A stretch of 64,000 bases of DNA from contig LS483371.1 in assembly GCA_900475325.1 (NCBI GenBank), forward strand, positions 4,030,001 through 4,094,000, given 5' to 3'. A program made the position numbers and the translations under genes. Shown here piece after piece: positions 18,402-27,933 of this stretch (position 1 is the first letter of the stretch; each line of letters starts with the position of its first letter). Under the pieces are notes generated by a model. The model searched no databases, was not told where the DNA came from, and saw only the letters and a list, made by a program, of their open reading frames with translations. Source of the DNA: Paucimonas lemoignei (GTDB lineage: Bacteria; Pseudomonadota; Gammaproteobacteria; Pseudomonadales; Pseudomonadaceae).

Positions 18402-18511
18402 GGACAAGTTCCTTGTGCAATGAAAGCCCATCACCACAAAGGCAATGGGCATACGAAGCCAAGGAGCTTATCGAGCATCAAATGGTGGGTTGCGCTACAT
18501 AACGCAACAGA

Positions 18512-21500
18512 TCAGCGCGAGCTGGTGAGAGAATCCTCAACCTCCATTTCGGGCAACACACGCACGCGCCCCAGGTCCATCAACAGTGTCGCGACAGAGT
18601 CGGCGTTGCTCAGGATGACCTCGGCGCGTTTTTGCGCATTGGTGAGGAATACCCGGCGCGCGTCAGCCAGATTGGAGGTCCCAGTGATACGCAAAATGAT
18701 TTCCTTCATCGCGCCGTCGCTGTCGTGAATGTCCCGCCAACCCGACCGGTCATATTTGCGAAACAGTCTGTCAGCAGGCGTGTTATGAGACAGTGCCGTA
18801 GCCCGCAGATTCTTCAGTTCATCCCGGAGCGCCTCGGTTTCGGCCGTGCTGTCATCCAGGAAATCTGCAAACGGTGCTGAAGAGTCCAGATCGGCAATGT
18901 CGTGGGTATCACCCGACAGATGCGCCAGCTCATGAATCAGCGTACCGGCCCGGTAGTGTGCTGCGGCGTTGAAACCGACACGAAGCGCATCGCCGTTCAG
19001 AGCGAATTCCGGCACTTCAAAGAAAAGCTCAGTCAGATAGATTCGCTTTTGCGGGTCAGATGTTGAAATGAAAGCGGCTGTATTTTCGTTTCCCGGCCTG
19101 TTGGTGCCCACTACGTAACGCCGGGAAAAGAGGGCTGCCAGCGAAGAATCAGTGATGGCCAAATAGAGCTTTGTCGCCTTTTTTCTGACCATGGACTGCA
19201 AGATCGGATTTAGCCAGCTCAAGCCAAAAAACTCACGAAGCAGGTGGTGGGTTCGCCCTTGAACGACGGCACCGGGCTTGGAGGGGGTCAGGTTGAACAG
19301 GCAGTTTTCCAGATAACGCCTGGCTTGTATGTTGGCTTCGATAATCATGCTCGCCCGCTCGTGATAGATCCTGCGTATTTCACCCATGCCCTGGGCCTCG
19401 ACAATCAGGATTCCATCAACGCTGTTTCTGGACTCCTGTGCCTGCATGCGGGTCAACTGCCCCCCGCCGCCCGCCAGTCCCAGCCGCAGATCAAGCTGCC
19501 ATCGCTGATCGGCATCCAGCACGATCCTCGGCCCCGGCTGCCCGTTCGGCCCGACTATTTGCCAACGACCGTTATCAGCCTTCACCTGATAAACCCGACC
19601 GACGACCGGCGCATACTGCTTGAGGGTCTGCGGGTCTCTGTAAAGGTTGTACAGGCCGTCGTGCTCCAGGTCGCTCAGGGCAAGGGTGTCCACCTCAAGA
19701 GCACGCAGTCGCGATCTGAGTTGAGGCGTCAACGGGGGATTGCGCCAGGAGAAGCTGCTCCATGAATAGTCTGGTTGTTCCAACTCGCCTAAAGGCTGCT
19801 CCTGCGGGGCTCGCAGGTGAACCGGCAGCTCTGATTCAACACTGCGGCGGCTGACCACTAACAGGCCCAGCGCCGCTGTAAACTCCGAAAGCGCCTTGCC
19901 CCAGCGGCGGGCATAGGCCGAACCCGCCGAGGCCTGGAACAATGTATGGCTCTGCCAGGCGGCCAGCAGCATGCCGATCCTCCCGGGGAGAAACGACAGC
20001 ACCTGCTCAGCGCCCAGCCTCATCAGCCGGACCAACGACTTCCAGTCATCTTCCGCGGTGGTTACCGTTTGCTTGAGGCTGACGTCCCTGAGCACGCTCA
20101 GGGTCTGATCGAAAAGAAACCCTACAACATTGCCAGATACGGGTTCGCCCACCAGGCGGGCCGGCCCGGGAGACCCCGTCGGGCCATCCATTACACCTTC
20201 GGTACTCCAGGGGATATGCGCCTCGCGGAACCCGCCATGGTCGTAGCGCCTGCGCAATACCGGATCGACGCGCCTCAGGACCAGCGTCTGAAGGCTACCC
20301 GGGGCCTGAAGATCAAGCAGCAACTGCGCCTTGCTGGCGTACTCCTTGAACGTGAACGCTTCACTGTACAGCGCATGCACGATGACTGGCCCTTTAGTCT
20401 CATCGCGCGGACCGATCAGATAAACACCCGACACCGGGTTCGGCTGCATACCGCTCGCGGCCAGCAACAGCATGGGCCGCAGGGTTATCTCCTGACCCAA
20501 AATCGGCTGCCGGGCAATACTGTCCGGCATTTCAAGAAGGTTTTGCAGATAACGCCAGCCCTCGCTGCTGAGTTGCTTCTGTAGTTTCATTTCAAACGCC
20601 AACAGCAACATGCGCGTCGGAATTTTCGCCATGAAACGACTCCGGCCCAGCTGGTAATCCGGGCTGTCGGCAGCCGTCTTGGCAATCAGTAAATTGCGAT
20701 ATTGCTGTCCCACATCCAGGCTGCGAACCAACGATTTGAAATAGCCTGGCGGGATGAACTGCGGCATCGGCAAATCATCGGGCAACTTTACGACCAGAAC
20801 TGCTCCAGCCACATTGCTGAAATGATTGAGGGCGAACTCTGTCAGGGTTTCAGTGTTGACGACGGTCGCTGCAGGCAACGAAGAGGGTATTTCGCCGGTC
20901 GATACCGAAGCAGGCACATACTGAGTGAACGTCACCGTTATCAGGTCCGGGTCCGGGAGCTGGTTGGGATAGTCAGCGTTGAGGCGGTTGATTAACTGTG
21001 TACGGGCGAAACCCTGCAGCGAAGGAATGCCCGGCAAAAGAACATGGGAGGGATCGTCATTGAGATAATGACGCTCCAATAGCCGGATGTAAGTACTCAA
21101 ATCGTCAAGCGAGGCCTCACTCAGCCAAGACGGCTGAATGCTTTGCATAATTTGACGGTGAGCAGCGACCGAGACTGTACTCAATGCGCGACTCATCCCT
21201 TCGTCATCCATAGCCACGCGGGTGAAACGCTGCAGTATCTGGGCGGACATCAAGCCTGGAACTGCACGGTTCAGCGCCTGTTCAACGTTGTTGTGTTGAC
21301 GTTGATATTCGATGTGCAGCAGCGCGTCGACGAAGTCGTTGTCGATCCGGTTGAACTGTAACCCCAGTGGCGCTTGGTCTGGCTGCTCAAGACAGGTCCG
21401 GATCCGACTACGGTCCGGTTCGCTCAGCAGCCCCAGCCAATGTTCGCGACTCGAGCCGACAGCCAGGCGTCGATTGAGCCGCACCTTGAGTGCATTGAAG

Positions 21501-23803
21501 GATCTGAGCACCTCGATACCCGACAAAGCCGACCAGCACACCACATGCTCATGGGTATGCAGGGGGCGATGCAGGACAAAACAATTGCTCAATAGCGCGG
21601 GGGCTTGATCGCTATCGTGCTCCAGGTAAACGCTGTAGACCTCGACCCGCTCCTCGCCCTGGGGCATGCGCATGCTGCGCACAGGGTAATTGAGCACCTG
21701 CTCAAGCATCTTTAAGAAGGGACGCTCGGCTTTGTCCACCCGCTGACTGAGCTCACATTCCTGGCGCAACACGTCCTCAAGAAAACGCTTGGCAACATTG
21801 ACAGGAACAATCTGCCGATGGGCCGATCGCACGGGCCCGAAATAACCCCGCTTAAGCCGATGCAGAAACACCTCGACAATCCGTGAAGAAACCCGCTCCA
21901 GCATCAGATTGATAAAATCGGCAGCCAGCATGGGCAGCCTCTCAGGCTCTGCTCGCCCCGGCGACATCCTGACAACGACAGCTGATTGCGGAACCGGTTT
22001 CGCACGATAACCACTGAGCTTTTCCAACACTAAATCGACCAATGCCAGCGGTATTGAGGGCGGGCTTGAAACTGGAGTGCCGGAGAAAACCTCGTTGTCT
22101 TCTTCATTCAGGCGAGCGCCATCAGGCCAACTCACTCCGATACTTTTCGCGTCCAGCGAGGGCTCGGCAAACATCGCCAGATACTCATTGAGCATTAGCC
22201 CCGCGCACTCCCCCATATCGGCATGAGCGCCATTGAGCCACTGAAGGGTTTTCTCCAGTTCGTCGATCCGGGCTATCCAGGTCAGCGCGGGCGGTGGGGG
22301 GCTTGGTGGAGTCAGCACCTTGGCCGCCGATGACACTGGCGGCCATTGCTGAGCAAAAGCCACAGGCGCTTGCAGCCAGCGGCCACCGGTATCGAACGAT
22401 GCAAGTCGGCGATCGATCAGGTGACGGACGTCCAGTGCATCGTCAACTTTAGCGGCAGCTGATTCAGGATCAGAAAACGTACTCGCCAGGACAAAACCAA
22501 GATTGCGCTTTTGCAGCCCGATAATCGCCTCAATAGTGTCAGTGAACAGCGGCTGCTCGATTTCATAAGCCTCGATTTTCAGATCGCCATCGGTACTCAG
22601 CAGCGCTTGATCATTGAGCGATACGTGAAACCGCAACTCATTGCGCCCCGCTGCTGCTGCTGCATAGTGATCGGCCAACGCTTTGAAGGTGGCGAAACGC
22701 CGGATGCCGTGCAATGCGCAATAGATAATCAGATCAGGCAACGGGCTGCCGACCATCAATATAAGGCCCACCAGTTTCACGGGTGGCTGGTCTTTGATCA
22801 CTAGCGCCAGACGCTTGCCCATGACCGAGCGTTCCCTGCGACTGGCCACGGGATCGAGCATGCCGCCCAAATGAGCGAATTCCTCGGCCAGCAGGCTGCC
22901 ATCGTGCAGCCCTTTCAATAACGCCTGACGAAAAGCCCCTGCCAACCCCTGCGCCGCCAGCATTTGCGGCGTCTGCCCCCATACGTCAGGGTGCCGCCAG
23001 TAACTGCTCAGCAACGCTTCATAGACCGGCGTCAACCCGTCCACCGCGTCCGACAGCAGTCTGTCGTAGCGCTTGTCATGAGTGGCGTCGAGGACTTGGC
23101 CATTACTGCGCAGGTATAAGCGACGGGGCAACGACGCAGGCTGGCTGATCAGGGTATCGAAGGCCGCCTGGACCAGCGTCTGATTAAACGTACTCAGGGT
23201 TGAGGGGCCCCTGTCGGCCGCAAACCATTGCACCCGTGGCAACGACAGATCGGTCGCGACATCGGGCAATAACGTATCGGTGTGCTCCCGAATGGCCTGT
23301 GTCAGCGCCCGTTCCAGCGAAGGAATACGCTGCAGATGCCCTGCCAGATCACGCAGGCGTGCCACCTGTTGATCAATGATCCCCTCCATCCGCTGCTCGA
23401 ACAGGTCACCTTCGATCAGCTCACACTCAAAGGCTGGCTTGGCATCGGATGGCGTGTAATTTTCAAGTGCGTTGAGCAGCGCGGTGCGGTCGTCGAATCG
23501 CTCCAGACCGTAGAGCAAGGTGTCGAGATAAACACCGTTGCCGCCAGATTCGCTTGAGCTGATCACCAGCGCGCCGGCCAACTCATCACTGATCAGAATT
23601 CCATCGTTAGTGACCAGGCGGTCGACTCGCAGTCCGCAGTCGCGAAACACGTCGGACTCGGGTGGGTCGAGGAGGCTTTTCAGCTGCCGGTATTCTTCAT
23701 CGTTGACGAGCCCTGTTCGCCAGGCGCGGGCGAGGCTGGCGTCAAATCGCGACTTGAGAGACTCAGCACAGAAATAAGGGGTAGAAACACGATCGGTTGA
23801 CAT
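18512..23803 (-). CDS. Giant toxin-like protein B, paralogue of A, with HExxH/Asp signature
   Basis: 1763-aa paralogue of the downstream gene, with the same block order: DRLVTNDGILISDELAGALV near the N terminus; PALLSNCFVLHRPLH and an LRSFNAL block; VRSLDVGQQYRNLL, MPDSIARQPILGQEI, VYLIGPRDETKGPVIVHAL; LGAEQVLSFLPGRIGMLL near residue 1270; RRWGKALSEFTAALGLLV. Its C-terminal domain contains RAGTLIHELAHLSGDTHDIA: H1624, E1625, H1628, D1635. The three presumed zinc ligands and the catalytic Glu are kept, but GT and the final Tyr of copy A are replaced by DT and Asp. Start at the ATG at 23803, with GGGAG 7 bases before; an in-frame frame extends to 23842. 110 bp separate it from gene A, so co-transcription is likely. 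Function is inferred from family resemblance only. Confidence 0.85.
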   Translation of the reverse strand: MSTDRVSTPYFCAESLKSRFDASLARAWRTGLVNDEEYRQLKSLLDPPESDVFRDCGLRVDRLVTNDGILISDELAGALVISSSESGGNGVYLDTLLYGLERFDDRTALLNALENYTPSDAKPAFECELIEGDLFEQRMEGIIDQQVARLRDLAGHLQRIPSLERALTQAIREHTDTLLPDVATDLSLPRVQWFAADRGPSTLSTFNQTLVQAAFDTLISQPASLPRRLYLRSNGQVLDATHDKRYDRLLSDAVDGLTPVYEALLSSYWRHPDVWGQTPQMLAAQGLAGAFRQALLKGLHDGSLLAEEFAHLGGMLDPVASRRERSVMGKRLALVIKDQPPVKLVGLILMVGSPLPDLIIYCALHGIRRFATFKALADHYAAAAAGRNELRFHVSLNDQALLSTDGDLKIEAYEIEQPLFTDTIEAIIGLQKRNLGFVLASTFSDPESAAAKVDDALDVRHLIDRRLASFDTGGRWLQAPVAFAQQWPPVSSAAKVLTPPSPPPPALTWIARIDELEKTLQWLNGAHADMGECAGLMLNEYLAMFAEPSLDAKSIGVSWPDGARLNEEDNEVFSGTPVSSPPSIPLALVDLVLEKLSGYRAKPVPQSAVVVRMSPGRAEPERLPMLAADFINLMLERVSSRIVEVFLHRLKRGYFGPVRSAHRQIVPVNVAKRFLEDVLRQECELSQRVDKAERPFLKMLEQVLNYPVRSMRMPQGEERVEVYSVYLEHDSDQAPALLSNCFVLHRPLHTHEHVVCWSALSGIEVLRSFNALKVRLNRRLAVGSSREHWLGLLSEPDRSRIRTCLEQPDQAPLGLQFNRIDNDFVDALLHIEYQRQHNNVEQALNRAVPGLMSAQILQRFTRVAMDDEGMSRALSTVSVAAHRQIMQSIQPSWLSEASLDDLSTYIRLLERHYLNDDPSHVLLPGIPSLQGFARTQLINRLNADYPNQLPDPDLITVTFTQYVPASVSTGEIPSSLPAATVVNTETLTEFALNHFSNVAGAVLVVKLPDDLPMPQFIPPGYFKSLVRSLDVGQQYRNLLIAKTAADSPDYQLGRSRFMAKIPTRMLLLAFEMKLQKQLSSEGWRYLQNLLEMPDSIARQPILGQEITLRPMLLLAASGMQPNPVSGVYLIGPRDETKGPVIVHALYSEAFTFKEYASKAQLLLDLQAPGSLQTLVLRRVDPVLRRRYDHGGFREAHIPWSTEGVMDGPTGSPGPARLVGEPVSGNVVGFLFDQTLSVLRDVSLKQTVTTAEDDWKSLVRLMRLGAEQVLSFLPGRIGMLLAAWQSHTLFQASAGSAYARRWGKALSEFTAALGLLVVSRRSVESELPVHLRAPQEQPLGELEQPDYSWSSFSWRNPPLTPQLRSRLRALEVDTLALSDLEHDGLYNLYRDPQTLKQYAPVVGRVYQVKADNGRWQIVGPNGQPGPRIVLDADQRWQLDLRLGLAGGGGQLTRMQAQESRNSVDGILIVEAQGMGEIRRIYHERASMIIEANIQARRYLENCLFNLTPSKPGAVVQGRTHHLLREFFGLSWLNPILQSMVRKKATKLYLAITDSSLAALFSRRYVVGTNRPGNENTAAFISTSDPQKRIYLTELFFEVPEFALNGDALRVGFNAAAHYRAGTLIHELAHLSGDTHDIADLDSSAPFADFLDDSTAETEALRDELKNLRATALSHNTPADRLFRKYDRSGWRDIHDSDGAMKEIILRITGTSNLADARRVFLTNAQKRAEVILSNADSVATLLMDLGRVRVLPEMEVEDSLTSSR

Positions 23804-23928
23804 AAACACTCCCGGTAGACCCGCTGCCACATGGGTTTGCATGCGACAGCGAGACGAAAACGAGAGCTTATCGACCGGCCACTCTAGGCAGGCGGTACAT
23901 AAAGCAGGGTTTGATCAATCCCCTTGAG

Positions 23929-24492
23929 TCAGGCTTTTTTGATCTGCTCCACCCAGGCCGCATAGGCATTGATGAAGGTTTGCAGGAACGGTCGGGTCTG
24001 TTCCGACAGGGTACCGGCGGCGTCAAAGAAGGTCCCGGCATTGCCCAGGTAGGCTTCAGGTTGCTGCAGGCACGGGACGTTGAGAAACACCAGGGACTGG
24101 CGCAAGTGATGGTTGGCACCGAAACCACCGATGGCGCCTGGCGAAGCACTGATCACCGCACCCGGCTTACCGCTCCACGAGCTTTTACCGTATGGGCGCG
24201 ACCCAACGTCGATAGCATTTTTCAGCGCACCCGGCACCGAACGGTTGTATTCCGGGGTGACAAACAGAACCCCGTCTGCCGCGCCGATCTGCTGGCGAAA
24301 TGCCGCGTATGCCGGTGGCGTCGAGGTCGCGGTATCGGTGTCTTCGTTGTAGAGCGGCAAGTCGCCAATCTCGACAATCTTCAATTGCAGGTTCGCTGGA
24401 GCGAGGTCGGCCAATGCGAGGGCGATTTTCCGGTTGATGGACTCGGCACGCAGGCTGCCCACAACGACCGCGATTGAATAAACCTGACTCAT
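23929..24492 (-). CDS. NADPH-dependent FMN reductase (ChrR/quinone reductase-like)
   Basis: 187-aa flavodoxin-like flavoprotein that would reduce FMN, quinones or chromate with NAD(P)H. Motifs: VVVGSLRAESINRKIA (phosphate-binding loop for FMN), DGVLFVTPEYNRSVPGALKNAIDVGSRP and WSGKPGAVISASPGAIGGFGA. Start at the ATG at 24492 with AAGGA seven bases upstream; six further in-frame codons upstream are excluded by that site. It lies upstream of giant gene B on the same strand (125-bp gap) and diverges from the small gene at 24743; the 250 bp between hold no other gene. Confidence 0.92.
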   Translation of the reverse strand: MSQVYSIAVVVGSLRAESINRKIALALADLAPANLQLKIVEIGDLPLYNEDTDTATSTPPAYAAFRQQIGAADGVLFVTPEYNRSVPGALKNAIDVGSRPYGKSSWSGKPGAVISASPGAIGGFGANHHLRQSLVFLNVPCLQQPEAYLGNAGTFFDAAGTLSEQTRPFLQTFINAYAAWVEQIKKA

Positions 24493-24742
24493 GGAGATTT
24501 CCTTCAGCAAATGACAAGAGCCGTTAGTTATAGATTAAGTTGGCGCCAAGGTGCAGATTGCATCGCCCCACCGGGTGAATTAAAAGCACAAAAGGTCTAA
24601 AGACTTATTTTTTTATCGCCAGCAAACTCGCGTTGAAAAAAGCGGTCTACACCGCTTGAGTGCACACGGCCCGCAATGACTGCCCACGCGGTGTTAGCAT
24701 GCAAGCGTAAACAAGCGGTTATACCCAGAGGTTACAAAGCAA

Positions 24743-24961
24743 ATGGCTTCAGTTTTGGTTGGACAGTTTCATGCACGAGACGCCGAAGGTCGTATTTATT
24801 CGGTGCATGAATTCCGCGAATCACAGGTGACCGAGACCGAGCTTGGCGGCGCTGAGCCTGTTTCTACCTATCGCCTGGCAATTGGCGATCGGGTAACCCA
24901 CTTGGGTGGGGATGATTTTCAGCTGGTTCAATCGGGTGTGACGATGACGCGTACGCCTTGA
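24743..24961 (+). CDS. Small conserved-looking protein of unknown function
   Basis: 72-aa acidic soluble protein, not recognised. It begins MASVLVGQFHARDAEGRIY, continues with SVHEFRESQVTETELGG and YRLAIGDRVTHLGGDDFQLV, and ends MTRTP. The alternating beta-type pattern (VGQFHARD, STYRLAIGDRVTHL, DDFQLVQSG) suggests a small beta domain. AGAGG lies 11 bases before the ATG, and 250 bp of free upstream DNA allow its own promoter. No signal peptide or membrane segment. Plausible gene because of its site and codon pattern; no function can be given. Confidence 0.7.
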   Translation: MASVLVGQFHARDAEGRIYSVHEFRESQVTETELGGAEPVSTYRLAIGDRVTHLGGDDFQLVQSGVTMTRTP

Positions 24962-24988
24962 TGGCGTTGCTTGCGAGCTTTGGTTATC

Positions 24989-25020
24989 CCTGTGGGAGCG
25001 AGGCTTGCTTGCGATGAGGT
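24989..25020 (+). repeat. REP-like repeat (single arm)
   Basis: CCTGTGGGAGCGAGGCTTGC followed by TTGCGATGAGG; one arm of the REP superfamily without its inverted partner. Confidence 0.7.
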
Positions 25021-25093
25021 TTGGGTGATGGCGTGAGAATTTCGGTGGCCTCATCACTTCAAAGGCACTCACATCCTGTCTGAGATGTTTTTT

Positions 25094-25245
25094 GTGGGCA
25101 TAACCATTACCTGGGTAACGGTCACTTAGGGTTGCGCCCTTACAGCGCCTCACTTTTGATAGAGCCGGAATGCCGGCCCAGTCAAAAGTGAGGCGCTGTA
25201 AGAGCGCAACCCTAAGCAGCCGTTACCTGAACAACGGATATGTAC
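25094..25245. repeat. Inverted-end element, core-less copy
   Basis: About 60-bp arms: left GGTTGCGCCCTTACAGCGCC then TCACTTTTGA; right TCAAAAGTGAGGCGCTGTAA then GAGCGCAACCCTAAGCAGCC, ending in GGATATGTAC (25236-25245). The arms are near-perfect inverted repeats around a short centre (TAGAGCCGGAATGCCGGCCC). These arms equal the outer ends of the elements at 30471-31426 and 39834-40615. Fills most of the 316-bp gap between two convergent genes. Confidence 0.8.
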
Positions 25246-25277
25246 ACAAACCAACGACCTACGAACCCAGCAGCAAA

Positions 25278-25823
25278 TCACCCAAACATCAAATACCAAA
25301 AAATCGCCGCCTCCCGCGTCTGCGGATCAATCCCGCGATAACGCAGATGATCAACACCGCCGACCACAAACCCATAACTCTCATACAGACGACAAGCCGC
25401 CAGATTATTGTTCTGAGTCTCCAGCATGATCCCCGGCAAATCACGCTTGCGGCTCCAGAACCGCGCCACGTCCAGCAACGCACGGGCGACGCCGTTGCGC
25501 CGTGCGGCGGCATCGACCGCCAACTCGTCAATGTGTGCAAAGCCATTCCAATGGGTGCTCAGCACCATATGCCCGACGGCCTGCTCACCCAGCCAGGCGA
25601 CCAGCACGGTGCTATCGGACGCGTCGCGGTAATCGCAGAACTCCTGGGAATCAATGCCGTAATTCTTGCGATAGGGCTCAACCGGCTCAATCTTCCAGCA
25701 ATCCACGCGCTCCCCCACCTGCGCCAGCGCATAACCGCTGACCGTGAAGGTGAACTCGCTGTTGAGGATGTAATCCTCGAAGCATTCGTCTGCCACCCGG
25801 ATGCTTAGCGCCGGATTTGCCAT
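25278..25823 (-). CDS. GNAT acetyltransferase, streptothricin-acetyltransferase-like
   Basis: 181-aa GNAT-fold N-acetyltransferase. The acetyl-CoA binding motif A is DELAVDAAARRNGVARALLD (RRxGxA), followed by PGIMLETQNNNLAACRLYES and YGFVVGGVDHLRYRGID, then FWYLMF at the C terminus. The LETQxxNxxACxLY...GFxxGGxD pattern is, from memory, that of Sat-type streptothricin acetyltransferases, which inactivate streptothricin by acetylating its beta-lysine. Chromosomal homologues without proven resistance function are also common, so the substrate stays open. Monocistronic, about 40 bp downstream of dnaQ on the same strand. Confidence 0.82.
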   Translation of the reverse strand: MANPALSIRVADECFEDYILNSEFTFTVSGYALAQVGERVDCWKIEPVEPYRKNYGIDSQEFCDYRDASDSTVLVAWLGEQAVGHMVLSTHWNGFAHIDELAVDAAARRNGVARALLDVARFWSRKRDLPGIMLETQNNNLAACRLYESYGFVVGGVDHLRYRGIDPQTREAAIFWYLMFG

Positions 25824-25865
25824 CGTGACCCCGTTACGCTGTCAGTGAATGGGTCGATCGCTCTA

Positions 25866-26624
25866 TCATGCCGGGGCCTGGGCCGCGGCCTCTTGCAACT
25901 GCACCCACAATGCGGGCGCACCCGCCGATTTGGCGATGGCGGCCATGCGCACGTCATGTTCGGCCAGCTCGCTCTCGCTGGCCTGGATCACACGGCAACG
26001 CGGGCGATCGCTCGGCAGCCTGCGGATTTCGGTGGCCGTATTGCCCGATCCTTCTCCGGAACCATTGCCGTCACTGGCATTGCCCGCCAGGGACAGACTG
26101 GTCTGGCCACCGGTCATGGTCAGGTAAACGTCAGCAAGGATCTCGGAGTCGAGCAACGCGCCGTGAAGCTCACGGCCGGAGTTGTCGACGCCATAGCGTT
26201 TGCACAGGGCATCAAGGCTGTTGCGCTGGCCCGGATGGCGTTCACGGGCCATGAGCAAGGTGTCGAGCACCGTGCAATGGTCAGTGATGTTGGCGCGATC
26301 ACGCTGGCCCATGAGGGCAAATTCGTTGTTGATGAAGCCAACGTCGAACGGCGCGTTGTGGATGATCAACTGTGCGCCTTTGATGAACTCGAAGAACTCA
26401 TCGGCGACTTCGGCAAAGCGTGGCTTGCCCACCAGAAATTCGTTGGTGATGCCGTGGACGCCGATGGCGCCCTCGTCGCTCTCGCGATCCGGTTGCAGGT
26501 AAACGTGGAAATGCCGCCCGGTCAGGCGACGGCCGATCAATTCGACGCAACCGATCTCGATGATCCGGTGGCCGTCAGTGACCGGCATACCGGTCGTTTC
26601 GGTATCGAGTACAACACTACGCAT
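25866..26624 (-). CDS. dnaQ: DNA polymerase III epsilon subunit, 3'-5' proofreading exonuclease
   Basis: 252 aa. DEDDh exonuclease: Exo[13 protein letters not shown] (D7, E9), Exo[16 protein letters not shown], Exo[18 protein letters not shown]. The C-terminal tail (about residues 180-252) should bind the alpha polymerase subunit. Removes misincorporated bases as part of the replicase core. Its start overlaps the 3' end of rnhA by eight bases, so the two are translationally linked; in pseudomonads these genes are co-directional, unlike the divergent pair in E. coli. Confidence 0.96.
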   Translation of the reverse strand: MRSVVLDTETTGMPVTDGHRIIEIGCVELIGRRLTGRHFHVYLQPDRESDEGAIGVHGITNEFLVGKPRFAEVADEFFEFIKGAQLIIHNAPFDVGFINNEFALMGQRDRANITDHCTVLDTLLMARERHPGQRNSLDALCKRYGVDNSGRELHGALLDSEILADVYLTMTGGQTSLSLAGNASDGNGSGEGSGNTATEIRRLPSDRPRCRVIQASESELAEHDVRMAAIAKSAGAPALWVQLQEAAAQAPA

Positions 26625-27069
26625 GCTTGATGCCTCTTACTTCATCCACACCACGGTTGGCCAACTGGTCGGCGCGCTCGTTGCCCGGGTGGCCGATATG
26701 GCCCCGCACCCATTGCCAGGTCACGGTGTGGCGATTGACTTGTTCATCCAGCAACTTCCAGAGATCAGCGTTTTTCACCGGCTCTTTGGCGGCCGTCTTC
26801 CAGCCGCGCTTTTTCCAGTTGACCATCCACTCGGTGATGCCTTTCATCACATATTGCGAGTCGGTCACCAGGGTCACATTGCAGGAACGCTTGAGCTCTT
26901 CAAGGCCACGAATGGCCCCGGTCAGCTCCATGCGGTTATTGGTGGTGTTGGCTTCGCCACCCCACAGCTCCTTTTCGACTCCCTGGCAGACCAGTAACGC
27001 CCCCCAGCCGCCAGGGCCAGGGTTGCCTTTGCAGGCACCATCAGTGAACAGTTCAACAGTATCGCTCAT
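26617..27069 (-). CDS. rnhA: Ribonuclease HI
   Basis: 150 aa. Degrades the RNA strand of RNA-DNA hybrids. Catalytic carboxylates are visible in [27 protein letters not shown] and [10 protein letters not shown], with the late His/Asp in [16 protein letters not shown], plus the basic handle [15 protein letters not shown]. Start set at the ATG at 27069; an in-frame TTG two codons upstream is possible. Lies 26 bp downstream of the methyltransferase gene and overlaps dnaQ by eight bases. Confidence 0.96.
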   Translation of the reverse strand: MSDTVELFTDGACKGNPGPGGWGALLVCQGVEKELWGGEANTTNNRMELTGAIRGLEELKRSCNVTLVTDSQYVMKGITEWMVNWKKRGWKTAAKEPVKNADLWKLLDEQVNRHTVTWQWVRGHIGHPGNERADQLANRGVDEVRGIKHA

Positions 27070-27095
27070 GTACAAACATCCAGAATGAGTTGGCT

Positions 27096-27863
27096 TCAGC
27101 GCTGTTCAGGCTCGCAAGTGCTGCGATTGACCTTGGCCATGGGCAGCGGAATCAGCTTGCCCATCGGCTCGCGACGCTGCTCGCGCAACGGCCGCAGCCC
27201 CACCACCAGTTTGCGGGCAACCAATAAATAGAAGCCGCCGCCAGGGCTCTGCCAGCCATTACCGAGACGTTCGAGGCCTGCAAGACGTGCTTGCCAGCTC
27301 GCTGAAGCAAGCGGCGGACGATAGCATCCGAAGCGCCGTTTCTCCAGCGCGAAGCCCAGCAGGTTCAGCCAGTCCGCCACCCGTGACGGCGAAATGCAGC
27401 GCGCTTTATGCAGCGCATCCTTGGCGAAAAGATGGCGCAAACCCCAGGTACTCCAAGGGTTGATGCCGACGATCAGCAGATGCCCGCCGGGGCGCACGCT
27501 GCTGGCCGCTTCACGCAACAGGCCGTGGGGCGACAGGCAGAAATCCAGGCCGTGCTGCATGACTACCACGTCAGCGGCATGTTCGCTGAGCGGCCAGGCC
27601 TGTTCTTCGCAGACAATTTCCACCCCCGGCAGCGGCGCCCCGAGGCGCACGTTGCGCTGGACCTGTTGCGCTGCAGGCGGGGTTTCTGCGGAGGGGCCGT
27701 AATGGACCAGATACCCGCCAAAAAAACGCCCGAGCTCCTCTTCGAGCATCCGGCGTTCTTCCTGCAATAACAGCTGCCCCAGAGGCCCGGACAACCATTC
27801 GCGCGCTGAACTGATCAGTGCGAGCCACTCCGGATCAGCCTGGGCGAATGCTTCATTGGTCAT
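27096..27863 (-). CDS. SAM-dependent methyltransferase (YafS-like)
   Basis: 255-aa class I methyltransferase-like protein of the methyltransferase-11 type. Seen: an acidic/Pro segment [20 protein letters not shown] (post-II region), [20 protein letters not shown] and a hydrophobic late strand. The glycine-rich motif I is weak, as in YafS-like proteins. The cluster gloB / methyltransferase / rnhA / dnaQ is also seen in enterobacteria, where yafS occupies this place. Start at the ATG at 27863 (GAGGA, 7-base spacer). Divergent from gloB with 70 bp between. Substrate unknown. Confidence 0.8.
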   Translation of the reverse strand: MTNEAFAQADPEWLALISSAREWLSGPLGQLLLQEERRMLEEELGRFFGGYLVHYGPSAETPPAAQQVQRNVRLGAPLPGVEIVCEEQAWPLSEHAADVVVMQHGLDFCLSPHGLLREAASSVRPGGHLLIVGINPWSTWGLRHLFAKDALHKARCISPSRVADWLNLLGFALEKRRFGCYRPPLASASWQARLAGLERLGNGWQSPGGGFYLLVARKLVVGLRPLREQRREPMGKLIPLPMAKVNRSTCEPEQR

Positions 27864-27933
27864 GTGTGATCCTCGCATCGAGCGTCTTCAGACTCTAAGA
27901 TGCCTTATTGTTTACTGCCAAGCGAACTGAGCC

